NCBI RefSeq assembly: GCF_014191875.1
Contig: NZ_JACHXD010000012.1
Location: 124,001-188,000 of the forward strand
Reading direction: 5' to 3'
DNA length: 64,000 bases
From: Pseudoduganella violacea
Lineage (GTDB): Bacteria; Pseudomonadota; Gammaproteobacteria; Burkholderiales; Burkholderiaceae_D
Every line of letters begins with the position of its first letter. The stretch's first letter is position 1. Below the pieces are notes generated by a model that was not told the origin of the DNA, ran no database searches, and saw nothing but the letters and a program-made list of their open reading frames with translations. The position numbers and the translations under genes were made by a program. Positions 9,701 to 19,600 of the stretch are shown piece after piece.

Positions 9701-10274
9701 GCTCGGCTCGGACCTGCTGGCGCCGGCGGTGGCGGAAAACCTGTTCAAGCTGCTGGCTTATAAGGACGAGTATGAAGTGGCGCGTCTGCTGAGCAGCACG
9801 GCTTTCCGCGACGACATCCGGCGCCAGTTCGGCCCGCGCGCGCAGGCGGTGCTGCATTTGCGTCCGCCCCTGCTGCCGGAACGCTGGCGCCGCCATGAAC
9901 AGCCGCGCACCATCGCTTTCGGCGCCTGGGTGTTTCCCCTGCTGCGCCTGCTGAGCGGGATGCGGCGCTGGCGCGGCAGCTGGGCCGACCCTTTCCGCTA
10001 CCTGCGCGACCATCGGGCCGAGCGCGAGTGGCAGCAGGATTACCTGCGTCTGCTGGCGCAACTGCTGGAGCGGACCACCGCGGCCACCTTGCCGCGCGCG
10101 CTGGAACTGATCGCGTTGCCGCAACTGGTGCGCGGCTACGGGCCGGTGCGGCGCCAGGCGATGGCGCTGGCGCGGCAGCGCAGGCTCACGCTGCTGGCGC
10201 AGTACGAGGCGCCCGAGACGCCGCCCGCCAAGATCATTCCCATCAAGACCGCCACCCCGAGGCAATCGCCATGA
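6783..10274 (+). CDS. Fused indolepyruvate ferredoxin oxidoreductase-like enzyme
   Basis: A 1163-residue protein, close to the usual length of the single-chain proteobacterial family. I prefer ATG 6783 (GAGGG at 6773-6777) over GTG 6771. The N-terminal part carries GFVSGYRGSPLGGVD and the pyrimidine-domain text HFTPAINEDLAATAIIGTQ. The thiamine-diphosphate region follows (PYFCSGCPHNTST, GIGCHALA near residue 451, TYKILYNDAVAMTGGQP). Cysteine clusters near 634-680 (CEGCGDCQKKSNC, CNSDLSCLRGFC) should bind iron-sulfur centres. The gamma domain starts near 727 (VAGVGGTGVVTIGG) and a C-terminal domain of this subfamily ends the chain. The family converts aryl or branched 2-oxo acids plus CoA to acyl-CoA, passing electrons to ferredoxin. 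It is usually a catabolic gene; here the stop overlaps the next start (ATGA), embedding it in the PKS operon. Supply of an acyl-CoA precursor is my inference. Confidence 0.88.
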   Translation: MNGPASELEARYRRGISEAAGPALLNGTQALVRMLLAQAEKDRRDGLATAGFVSGYRGSPLGGVDQELWRAGALLKEADVHFTPAINEDLAATAIIGTQKVASDPERLRDGVFAMWYGKGPGVDRSGDALKHGNFYGASPHGGVLVVAGDDHGCVSSSMSHQSDMALMAWGMPVIHPASVDDYVRFGLWGWALSRCSGLWVGFKAISETVESSVSMAGPQLDEIEACRFVAPEAKPGPDGLHWRWPDLPGPQLEQRMRHKRAAAIEFASRNPLDQLLAPVSQPRLLIAAVGKAYGDVMEALRLAGLPLRKLAEHGVAIAKIGLVSPLSPQLQQWARAAVEVFVVEEKAAVVEGLLKDSLYNLPLLERPQIIGKYDEKHDPLLPDDVELNPELLRTALARLLGRLGVPLAAALRPQLHIVDSGLPKRTPYFCSGCPHNTSTQLPAGSRAQLGIGCHALAAQIPERNTSGSVQMGGEGVDWIGHSPFVSGEHIFQNLGDGTFFHSGQLAIRQAVAVGVNITYKILYNDAVAMTGGQPVDGSLSVAQLTRLVEAEGVRHIYLMSPTPQLYRLDQGYAAGVQVRHRDQLDAVQRELRALPGVSVLIYDQVCAMEERRRRKKARPAPARVKMLINEQVCEGCGDCQKKSNCMAIVPQETAFGRKRKIDQESCNSDLSCLRGFCPSFVSIRNAAEAPPPARALAPRILELAGALARPETSIGDAPYEILVAGVGGTGVVTIGGLIALAGHIEGLGVRSLNFTGFSQKGGAVRSHVRLARDRSTLYQARVGHGRADALIAADLLVAASQETLGVIQSGRTRIVANLQELQIGAMLRDEAKRIDVEHLRAILQRQAGGVPLQALQAHQLAARTVGVKYVNVLLFGYAWQQGLVPLACEAILKAIEQHGVEAASNALAFACGRLAAAAPDALELLLSPRAPSAPDAGGALERYAAYLEAYQDAAYAQRFRDWVARAAQAGQRLGSDLLAPAVAENLFKLLAYKDEYEVARLLSSTAFRDDIRRQFGPRAQAVLHLRPPLLPERWRRHEQPRTIAFGAWVFPLLRLLSGMRRWRGSWADPFRYLRDHRAEREWQQDYLRLLAQLLERTTAATLPRALELIALPQLVRGYGPVRRQAMALARQRRLTLLAQYEAPETPPAKIIPIKTATPRQSP

Positions 10275-13200
10275 AGCTGATGGACGCGCGCACGCTCGAC
10301 CAGGGAGCGCCGGCGGCTTCGCCGCTCCCAAGCGTCTGGATGTTTTCCGGACAGGGTAGCCAGTACCGTGGCATGGGCCGCCAGCTGTTCCAGCATGAAC
10401 CGGTCTTCCGCGGCTGGCTGGAACGCTTCGACGCGCTGGCCAGGCAGGATGCGGGCATCGCCCTGATCGACGAGCTATACCAGGTCGCGCCGCAGCAAGC
10501 GTTCGAGCGCCTGGCCCTGACCCATCCCGCCATCTTTGCCGTGGAATACGCGTTGGCGCAAACCTTGTTCGCCAAGGGGCTGCGTCCGGACCTGCTGCTG
10601 GGCGCGAGCCTGGGCGACTTCACCGCCGCCGCCGTGGCCGGCGTGCTGCCGGCGGACGCGGTCATCGGCCTGCTGGGCCGGCACGCCAGGCTGGTGGAGG
10701 CGCGCTGCGAACCCGGTTTCATGCTGGCCGTGTTCGGCCCGGCCTCCTTACACCAGGAATTGCCTGCCTTGCGCCGCTATAGCGACCTGGTGGGCGTCAA
10801 CTACGATGCCCATTTTGTGGTCGCCGGCCATGCGCGCGAGCTGCCCCATGTCGAGCAGGCGCTGCGCGCCGCCGGCGTCCAGGCCTTCCGCCTGCCGGTC
10901 GGCTTTGGCTTCCACTCGCGCAATGTGGCGCCGGTGGCGGCGGCTTGGAGCGAGCTGCTGGCCGGCGCGCCGCCAAGCAGCGCACCCGCCATCCCCTGGG
11001 TGTCCTGCGCCACGGGGGGACTGGTCGGCGCCATGGGCGGCGGATTTTTCGCCAACGTCGCCCAGGCGCCCATCCAGTTCGCCGAGGCGCTGGCCTTCAC
11101 CCGCGGCCTGCTGGGCGGCGCGGCGTGCTGGATCGATCTGGGTCCCTCGGGCACGCTGGCGAACTTCGCCGGCAAGCTCCTCGCTGCGGGACACACGGTG
11201 CTGCCGGCCATGTCCCAATTCGGCAACGAGCGCGCGCTGCTGGAGCGGATCCTGCAGTCCGTTCCGCCGCGCGCCGCCGCTTCCACTTCCAATCAAACGG
11301 GAACCACCACGATGAAAGCTTATCTCTTCCCCGGGCAAGGCGCGCAAAGCACCGGCATGGGCGCGGAACTGTTCGACCGCTATCCGGACTACGTGGCGCG
11401 CGCCGACCGCGTGCTGGGTTATTCGGTGCGCGCGCTATGCCTCGACAATCCGGACAACCGGCTGGGCCGCACCGACTATACGCAGCCGGCCTTGTACGTG
11501 GTCAATGCGCTGGCCTATCTGGCCGCCGTCGAGCAGGGCGGGGAACCGCAGTATCTGGCCGGCCACAGCCTGGGGGAATACAGCGCGCTGTTCGCCGCCG
11601 GCGTGCTGAGCTTCGAAACCGGCTTGCAGATCGTGATGCGGCGCGGCGCGCTGATGGCGGCCAGCCGCGACGGCGCCATGGCGGCGGTGATCGGTCTGGA
11701 GGAGGCGGCGGTGCGCCAGATCATTCTGCAGGCGGGGCTGGCGAATATCGACATCGCCAATCTGAACGCGCCCACGCAGATCGTCATTTCCGGTCCGGTC
11801 GCCGATATCGTGGACGCCCAGGCCGTGTTCGAGAAAAACGGCTGCTTCACCTATGTCCGGCTGCCGGTGTCCGGCGCTTTCCATTCGCGGCTGATGGCCG
11901 AGGCAAGCCAGGAGTTTGCCCGCTTCCTCGACCAGTTCACCTTTGCCGCGCCGCGCATTCCGGTGCTCAGCAACGTCACCGCCCAGCCGCACCGGCCCGA
12001 GAATATCCGCGCCATGATGGTGGAACAGATGGTGGGCAGCGTGCGCTGGACCGATTCCATCCGCTACCTGGCGGCGCAAGGCGTGGCCGACTTTGTCGAA
12101 GTCGGTCCGGGCAAGGTGCTGGCGCAGCTGCTGAAGAAAATCCTCCCTGCCGGCGCGGCTCCCGCGCCCATTCCCGTGCCCATTCCCGTATCCGCGCCGG
12201 TTCCGGTGTCCGTGCCGGCGCCGGTCATCGCGCCTGCCCCGCTTCCGGCGCCGCCGGCGCCGTATGCACCAGCCGGCGCCGCTGCCGCGCCGGCGGCGAT
12301 CGGCATCGACGCTTTGGGTTGTCCGGAGTTCCGGGCCGACTACGGCCTGCGCTATGCCTACGTCGGCGGCGCGATGGTGCACGGCATCGCCTCGACGGCC
12401 CTGGTGGCCGCGCTGGCGCGCGGCGGCATGCTCGGCTATTTCGGCACCGGCGGCTTGCCGCTGGAACGGATCGAGGAAGCCATCCTCACGCTGCAGCGCA
12501 CCTTGACGCCGCAGCAGCCCTACGGCATGAACCTGCTGCATGGGGCGCTGGAAGAAAAAACCGTCGATCTCTATCTGGCGCATGGCGTGTGCAATATCGA
12601 AGCGGCGGCGTTCATGCAGATCACTCCCGCGCTGGCGCGCTTCCGCCTGCGCGGCCTGCGCCGCCAGCCGGACGGCACGCTCGTCCGTGGCCACCGGGTG
12701 CTGGCCAAGGTGTCGCGGCCGGAAGTGGCGGCGGCTTTCCTGGCGCCGGTGCCGGCCGCCCTGGTTGCCGAGCTGCTGCGCCAGGGGAAAATCAGCGAGG
12801 AGCAGGCCGCGCTGGCGCAGCGCGTGCCGGTGGCGGACGACATCTGTGTCGAATCCGATTCGGGCGGCCATACCGATATGGGCGTGATGACGACCCTGCT
12901 GCCCACCATCCAGCTGCAGCGCGACCAGGCGGCCAGACAGTTCGGCTATGCGAAAAAAATCCGTATCGGCGCCGCTGGCGGCATCGGCACGCCGCCGGCG
13001 GCGGCCGCCGCCTTCATGCTGGGCGCCGACTTCATCCTGACCGGATCGATCAACCAGTGCTCGGTGGAGTCGGGCGCCAGCGACATGGTCAAGGACCTGC
13101 TGCAGGAATTGAATGTGCAGGATACCGACTATGCCCCGGCCGGCGACATGTTCGAGATGGGCGCCAAAGTGCAGGTGATGCGGCGCGGCCTGTTCTTCCC

Positions 13201-13633
13201 CGCGCGCGCCAACAAGCTGTATGAACTCTACAAGTATTACGACTCGCTCGACGACTTGCCGGCCAAGGTGCGGCAACAGCTCGAGGACAAGTATTTCGGC
13301 CGCTCCTTCGAGTCGATTTTCGATGAGTGCCGCCGCTATTACCCGGCCGCCGACATCGCGCTGGCCGAGCAGCAGCCGAAACAGAAGATGGCCTATGTGT
13401 TCCGCTGGTACTTCGGCCACGCTACCCGGGCGGCGCTGCGCGGCGACGCCGAGCAGAAAGTCAATTTCCAGGTGCAATGCGGTCCGGCCCTGGGTGCCTT
13501 CAACCAATGGGTGAAAGGCGGGGCCATGGAGCATTGGCGCCAGCGCCATGTCGACCAGATGGCCTTGGCCATTCTGCGCGGCGCGTGCGATGTGCTCAAC
13601 ACGCGCTACCGCGCCTTGCTGGGCGCGGGCTGA
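10271..13633 (+). CDS. Trans-acting tridomain protein: acyl hydrolase-like AT, malonyl AT, FMN enoyl reductase
   Basis: This 1120-residue protein supplies activities missing from the megasynthases. Domain 1 (about 20-315) is an AT fold with GASLGD (Ser113) and FGFHSRN (His215); a GASLG-type nucleophile elbow is usual for the proofreading acyl hydrolases of trans-AT systems. Domain 2 (about 348-640) has GHSLGEYSA (Ser433) and SGAFHS (His538), the malonyl-specific pattern, so it should load every carrier domain. After a Pro/Ala linker (about 640-675), domain 3 (677-1120) is the PfaD/nitronate-monooxygenase-type flavin reductase: SGGHTDMGVM, GAAGGIGTPPAAAAAFMLGADF, then the family C-terminus (MGAKVQVMRRGLFFPARANK, VNFQVQCGPALGAFNQWVKG). 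It can reduce enoyl intermediates in trans. ATG 10271 overlaps the previous stop. An in-frame ATG at 11312 begins domain 2 and may mark an old gene fusion. Confidence 0.93.
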   Translation: MKLMDARTLDQGAPAASPLPSVWMFSGQGSQYRGMGRQLFQHEPVFRGWLERFDALARQDAGIALIDELYQVAPQQAFERLALTHPAIFAVEYALAQTLFAKGLRPDLLLGASLGDFTAAAVAGVLPADAVIGLLGRHARLVEARCEPGFMLAVFGPASLHQELPALRRYSDLVGVNYDAHFVVAGHARELPHVEQALRAAGVQAFRLPVGFGFHSRNVAPVAAAWSELLAGAPPSSAPAIPWVSCATGGLVGAMGGGFFANVAQAPIQFAEALAFTRGLLGGAACWIDLGPSGTLANFAGKLLAAGHTVLPAMSQFGNERALLERILQSVPPRAAASTSNQTGTTTMKAYLFPGQGAQSTGMGAELFDRYPDYVARADRVLGYSVRALCLDNPDNRLGRTDYTQPALYVVNALAYLAAVEQGGEPQYLAGHSLGEYSALFAAGVLSFETGLQIVMRRGALMAASRDGAMAAVIGLEEAAVRQIILQAGLANIDIANLNAPTQIVISGPVADIVDAQAVFEKNGCFTYVRLPVSGAFHSRLMAEASQEFARFLDQFTFAAPRIPVLSNVTAQPHRPENIRAMMVEQMVGSVRWTDSIRYLAAQGVADFVEVGPGKVLAQLLKKILPAGAAPAPIPVPIPVSAPVPVSVPAPVIAPAPLPAPPAPYAPAGAAAAPAAIGIDALGCPEFRADYGLRYAYVGGAMVHGIASTALVAALARGGMLGYFGTGGLPLERIEEAILTLQRTLTPQQPYGMNLLHGALEEKTVDLYLAHGVCNIEAAAFMQITPALARFRLRGLRRQPDGTLVRGHRVLAKVSRPEVAAAFLAPVPAALVAELLRQGKISEEQAALAQRVPVADDICVESDSGGHTDMGVMTTLLPTIQLQRDQAARQFGYAKKIRIGAAGGIGTPPAAAAAFMLGADFILTGSINQCSVESGASDMVKDLLQELNVQDTDYAPAGDMFEMGAKVQVMRRGLFFPARANKLYELYKYYDSLDDLPAKVRQQLEDKYFGRSFESIFDECRRYYPAADIALAEQQPKQKMAYVFRWYFGHATRAALRGDAEQKVNFQVQCGPALGAFNQWVKGGAMEHWRQRHVDQMALAILRGACDVLNTRYRALLGAG

Positions 13634-13689
13634 GAAACGGCGGGACGCCGTCCAGCATTGCAATCCCTATCACACGAAGAGGAACCGGA

Positions 13690-16600
13690 ATGGCCGAGAG
13701 TGGGCGCAACAAGACAGCAGCTTCAAACGATATTGCCGTCATCGGCATGGCGTGCCGCTTTCCGGGTGCGCAAGACCTGGCGCAATTCTGGGACAACCTG
13801 GTCCGCGGTGAGGTGAGCATCGGCGAGATCCCCGCCGAACGCTGGGACTGGCGGACTTACTGGGGCGACCCGCAGCAGCAGCCCAACCGCTGCAACAGCC
13901 GCTGGGGCGGTTTTATCGGCGGCGTCGACGCCTTCGACAGGGAGTTCTTCGGCCTGTCCACGCGCGAAGTCGAAGCCATGGATCCGCAACAGCGCCTGGC
14001 GCTGGAGCTGGCCTGGACCTGCATCGAAGACGCCGGCATTGCGCCCTCGCGCCTGGCCGGCGCCAATGTCGGCGTGTTTACCGGGATTGCCAACCTCGAT
14101 TACAAGGAGCTGGTGGAGGAACGCATCGAGGAGGTCGACGCCTACTACGCCACCGGCGTGGCGGCCTCGGTCCTGGCGAACCGGATTTCCTTCCTGTTCA
14201 ACCTGCGCGGACCCAGCATGTCGGTGGACACGGCCTGTTCCAGCTCCCTGTATGCGCTGCACCTGGCTTGCCAGGCCTTGCTGCGCGGCGATTGCGAGCT
14301 GGCCATCGCCGGCGGCGTCAGCCTGCTGTTGACGCCGCGCCGTTTCCTCGGCTTTGCCAAGGCGCGCATGCTGTCGCCGAGCGGCGCCGTGCGCACTTTC
14401 GACGACGCCGCCGACGGCATGCTGCGCGGCGAGGGCGGCGGCCTGCTGCTGTTGAAGCCCTTGGCGCAGGCCGAGGCCAGCGGCGACCGTATTTTAGGCG
14501 TGATCGCCGGCAGCGCCATCAACCACAGCGGCAAGACCCGTTCGCTGACCTATCCCGATTCGCTGGCGCAGGCCGAAGTGATCCGCGCCGCGCAGGCCGC
14601 CGCCGGCGTCGGCGCCGCCGACCTGTCGTATATCGAGGCGCACGGCACCGGTACGCCGAAAGGCGACCCGATCGAGCTGGATGGGCTGATGCAGGTGTTC
14701 GCGGCGCGGGACGGCGCCGCGCCGGTCTGCCATGTGGGCAGCGTGAAACCGAATATCGGCCACCTGGAGGCGGCCGCCGGCATCGCGGGCCTGGCCAAGG
14801 TCTTGCTGGCCCTGCAGCACCGGCAACTGCCGCCTTTGCCGCATTTTCGCCAGCTTAACAGCCGCGTCGACGCGCAGCGGCTGGCCGCCAGCGGCTTGCG
14901 CATGGTCGAGCGCAGCGCCGATTGGCCGTCCCGCAGCGATGCCGAGGGACGGCCCTTGCCGCGCATCGCCGGGGTCAGCGCTTTCGGTTTTGCCGGCACC
15001 AACGCCCACGTGGTGGTGCGGGAAGCGCCGCCGCGGCCGGTGCCGGCGCCGGCACCGGCGCGCGAGATCGAGGTACTGTGCCTGTCCGCCAAGACCGACG
15101 CCGCGCTGGCGCAAAAGCGCGCCGACCTGCTGGCCTGGCTGGAACGCCATGGCCAGGAATATGCCTTGTCCGACATCTGCGCGGCCGCGCTGCGGCAGCG
15201 CGAGCATTTCAGCCAGCGCCAGGCGCTGCTGGCCGGCGATCTGGCGCAGCTGAAGGCCGCGCTGCGCCAGCCCGCGGTCGAACTGCCGCAGGATGTGGCG
15301 CCGGACACGCCGCTGGCGGCCGCCGTGGCGCTGGCGCGCGCCTACCTGGAGGATGCGGCGCCGGCGCACGCCTGGTCCGGCACGCAGCCGGTGCGCCATG
15401 TGCCCTTGCCGGGATATCCCTTCGCCGCCACCCGTTGCTGGCTGCCGGGAACGGCCGCGCTGCCGGCCGACGCGATGCCGGCCCTGTTCTACCAGGAAGC
15501 GTGGGCCGCCATGCCGCTGCCGGCGGCCACGGCGCCGCAGGGCAAGGTGGTCTGCTTCAGCGCCGGCCGCGCGCAGGCCGAAGCCTGGGAGCGCGCAGCG
15601 CGCGCGCAAGGCTTGTCCCTGCACGGAGTCTGGCCCGGAAGCCCGGCGCAGGCGCTGGAAAGCGGGCAGCGGCAAGTGGACTTCGACGATGTCGCGGCCT
15701 TGACCCGCTTGCTCGATGCGCTGGGCGGGGCGGAAGACGCGCCGCTGACGCTGTGGTATTGCGCCCAGCTGGAAACTCCCCGCACCGACACCTCCGGCGC
15801 GGCGGCGTTTGCCGGCGTCCTGCGCCTGTTGCAGGCGGCCGCCGCCAGCAAGGCGAAATTGGGACGGCTGGTCCTGGCGGTTCCGGCCTCCGCCTCCAGC
15901 CTGTCGGACGCCTGGCGCGGCCTGCGCTTTGCCTTGGAACGTGCCCGGCCGGCCCTGGCCGTGCATGTGGTTCAGGCCGGACCGCAGGCCGGCATCGAGG
16001 ACTGGCTGGGATGGCTGATGCGTGAAGAAAACGCCGCCCCCGGCGTCGCCCGTTATGCAGAAGGACGGCGCCTGGCCAGCGTACTGGCGCCGCAAGCGCC
16101 GCAGCCTTCGGCGCGGCCGGTGGCGCTGCGTCACGGCGGCTGCTATCTGATCACCGGCGGCATGGGCGGGCTGGGCCAGCGCTTCGCCATGTATCTGGCG
16201 GCCAGTTACCGCGCGCGCGTGGTGCTGGTCGGCCGCTCTCGCGTCGATGCGGCGCTGACGGCGGCGCTGGCCCGCCTGCAACTGGCCTGCGGCGGCGAGC
16301 TGCGCTACCGCAGCGCCGATGTGGCCGACCGCGCCCAGTTGCAGGCGGTGCTGGACGAGACGCGGGCCGACTGGGGCCAGCTGCATGGTGTGATCCACGC
16401 GGCCGGCGTCGCCGACCAGCGCTGCCTGACGGAGAAATCGCTGGAAGAAATCGAGCGCATCCTGCGTCCCAAAATCGATGGCGCGCAAGCGCTGGACGCG
16501 CTGTTGGGCGGGCAGGCGCTCGACTTCATCTGCCACTTTTCCTCGTTGGCGGCGGTGGCGGGCGATTTCGGCGCCGCCGCCTATGCGCTGGGCAACCGCT

Positions 16601-19600
16601 ATCTGCTGGCCCATGCCGGTCACGCGCTTGCAGCCCCGGGGCGACCTAAAGTGCTGACGCTGGCCTGGCCGCTGTGGCGCGAAGGCGCAATGGGGTTCGC
16701 CAGCGACGCCGAGCGCGACCGCTATCTGGCGGCCACCGGCCAGCGCATGCTGGAAACCAAGGAAGGATTCGCGTTGTTCGAACGCGCCCTGGGACAGGAA
16801 GCCAATGCCGCCGTCATCATCGCCGGCGACGTCGCGCGGGTGAACCACTGGTTGGGCGCGCGCGGCCTGCTGGCGGCCGAGGGCGCACAACCGGAAGAAG
16901 CGGGCCAGCCGGCGCCGGTGGAAGCGGCTGCAGTCCGCGCTGACGCCGCGCTGGCGCCGGCGCGCGCCACCATGCCGGCGCCGGACACGCTCGGCGCCTT
17001 CCTCGGCGAACTGCTGGTCCACGCCGGCCGTGTCGTCAAAGTCGCGCCAGAGCAGCTTGGCGGCGACTCGGTGCTGGCCGACTGCGGCTTCGATTCGATC
17101 GCGCTGATGGATCTGGCCCAGGCCCTCGGAACCTGGCTGCACAGCGCCATCCAACCGGGCGTGTTCTTCAACTATCCGACTTTTGGCGCCTTGGCCGCGC
17201 AGCTGCTGTCACAGCACGGCGCGGCCTGGGTTGCGGCGCGGGGCGCGGCCGCGCCAACCAGCGCCGCCGTGTCCGGCCAGACCGAAACTCCAGCCGCTGC
17301 CGCCATGGCGGACACGCCGCCTGCGGCCATCAACGACGCCGATGAACAGGCCATCGCCATCATCGGCTATAGCGGCCGCTTCCCCGGCGCGCGCGACGCG
17401 GCGGCGTTCTGGCGGCAGTTGCGGGACGGCGACAGCGCCGTGGCAGCCGCCACCCGGCCATGGCTGGCGCGTTCCGGACAGCGGCGCTGGCTGGCCGGCG
17501 TGGACGGCCTGGATGAATTCGACCCGCAGTTCTTCGACATTTCGGCGCTGGAGGCGGAGCGCATGGATCCGCGCGAACGGCTGCTGCTGCAAGAGGCCTG
17601 GCATGCGCTGGAGGACGCCGGCTGCGGCGCCGAGGCGCTGCGCCGCCACAGCATCGGCATGTTTGTCGGCGCCGAAGCCTGCGAGTACGGCGCCCAGAGC
17701 GCCGACGCCGGCAGCATCATCAGCGGCCACAATGGCATTCTGGCGGCCCGGCTGTCCTACTTCCTGGACCTGAAAGGCCCCAATATTTCGCTCAACACCG
17801 CCTGCTCCTCGGGACTGGTCGCCTTGCATCAGGCCTGTCTCAGCCTGCGCGCCGGCGAGTGCGGCATGGCGCTCGCCGCCGCCGTCAATCTGATGCTCTC
17901 GCCGCGCCTGTATGTCAAGATGGAGCGCGCCGGCATGCTGGCGCCGGACGGTCTTTGCCGCGCTTTCGACGAACAGGCGGAAGGCATCGTCCCGGGCGAG
18001 GCCGTGGTGGCATTGGTGCTCAAGCCGCTGCGCCAGGCGCAACGCGACGGCGACACCGTCCACGCCGTCATCCGCGCCAGCGGCTTGAATTACGATGGCC
18101 GCACCAACGGCATTACCGCGCCGAGCGGCCTGGCCCAGGCGGAGCTGATCGCCGCCACCTACCGCCGCCACGCCATCGACGCGGCCAGAATCGCTTACGT
18201 GGTCACGCACGGCACCGGCACGCGCCTGGGCGATCCGGTCGAGCTGAACGCCCTGGACAGCGCCTTCCAGCAGTTGACGGAGCGGCGCGCCTTCTGCGCC
18301 CTGACCTCGAACAAGCCGAATAGCGGCCACACCTTTGCCGTCTCCGGCCTGGTCAGCGTGGTCAATCTGATCGAATCCATGCGCCACGACCTGATTCCGG
18401 CCAGCTTGAACTGGACGCGCGGGAATGCCTACGCCGACTGGGCCGGCAGCGCTTTCTTCGTCAACCAGGCGCCGCGCCCGTGGCCGGCCGGCCAGGACAA
18501 ATGGGGCGCGGTCAGCGCCTTCGGCATGAGCGGCACCAATGCCCACGTGGTGCTGCAGCAAGGGCCGCGGACCCCGGCCGGCGCCGGCGCCGGACCGGTG
18601 CTGCTGACGGTGGCGGCCAAGACCCCGGCGGCCCTGCGCGAGATGCTGGCCAAGCTGGCCGAGGCGCTGGAGCAGCCGGGCTGGCGCGACGCGGATCTGC
18701 CGGATGTCGCCCACACGCTGCTGCGCGGCCGCATGCATTTTGCCTGCCGCCAGGCGGTGGTGGCGGCCACGCTGGGCGAGGCCGCCGCGCGCCTGCGCGA
18801 CGCGGCGGCCGCACCGCCCGCCACGCCGCGGCCGCCGGCCTTCCTGGATGGCTATCTGGATTATCTGGGCGGCCAATACCGGCAGGCCGCGCAGGGCGGC
18901 GGCGCGGCGCAAACGACGCAGTTGTTGGCCGCGCTGGGCCAGGCGTATACCGAGGGAGCGCCGGCGGAACGCCTGCCGCTGCCTGCCGGGCGCATCGTCC
19001 GCCTGCCGGGCTACGCATTTGCCCGCGTGCGCTACTGGCGCGACGACGCGGTGGAAAACGGACCGGCCGCCACTGCGCTGCAGGCCTTGCCGGCCGCCAG
19101 CCTGGCGGCGCCGGACAGCGCCGGCTTTGTCCTGCACCTGGACGGCGATGAAGCCTTCCTGCGCGACCACGTGCTGGCGGGGCGGCGCATCCTGCCCGCC
19201 AGCGCCATGCTGGAACTGGCGCGCGCCGCCTTCGAGGCCGCGCAGCCGGGTGGCGATGGCGCCATTGTGCTGCGCGACGTCAGCTGGAGCGCGCCGCTGG
19301 CCGCCGCCGGCCCGTGCCAGGTACAACTGCTGCTGGCGCCCGGCCAGCAAGGCATGCGTTATCGCCTGCTTGGCGCGCAGGGGCTGTTGCATAGCAGCGG
19401 CCAGATCGCGCGCGCGACGGCGCGGCCGGCGCCGGCCGACCTGGTCCAGCTGCGCCAAGCCTGCCAACATGGACGCCTGGACGGCGCCCAGCTGTATCAG
19501 CGCTTCGCGGCGCTCGGCATCGAGTACGGCCCGAGCCATCGCGGCGTGGCCGAAATCCTGATCGGCGATCAGCGCGTGCTGGCCCGGCTGGAGCTGGCGC

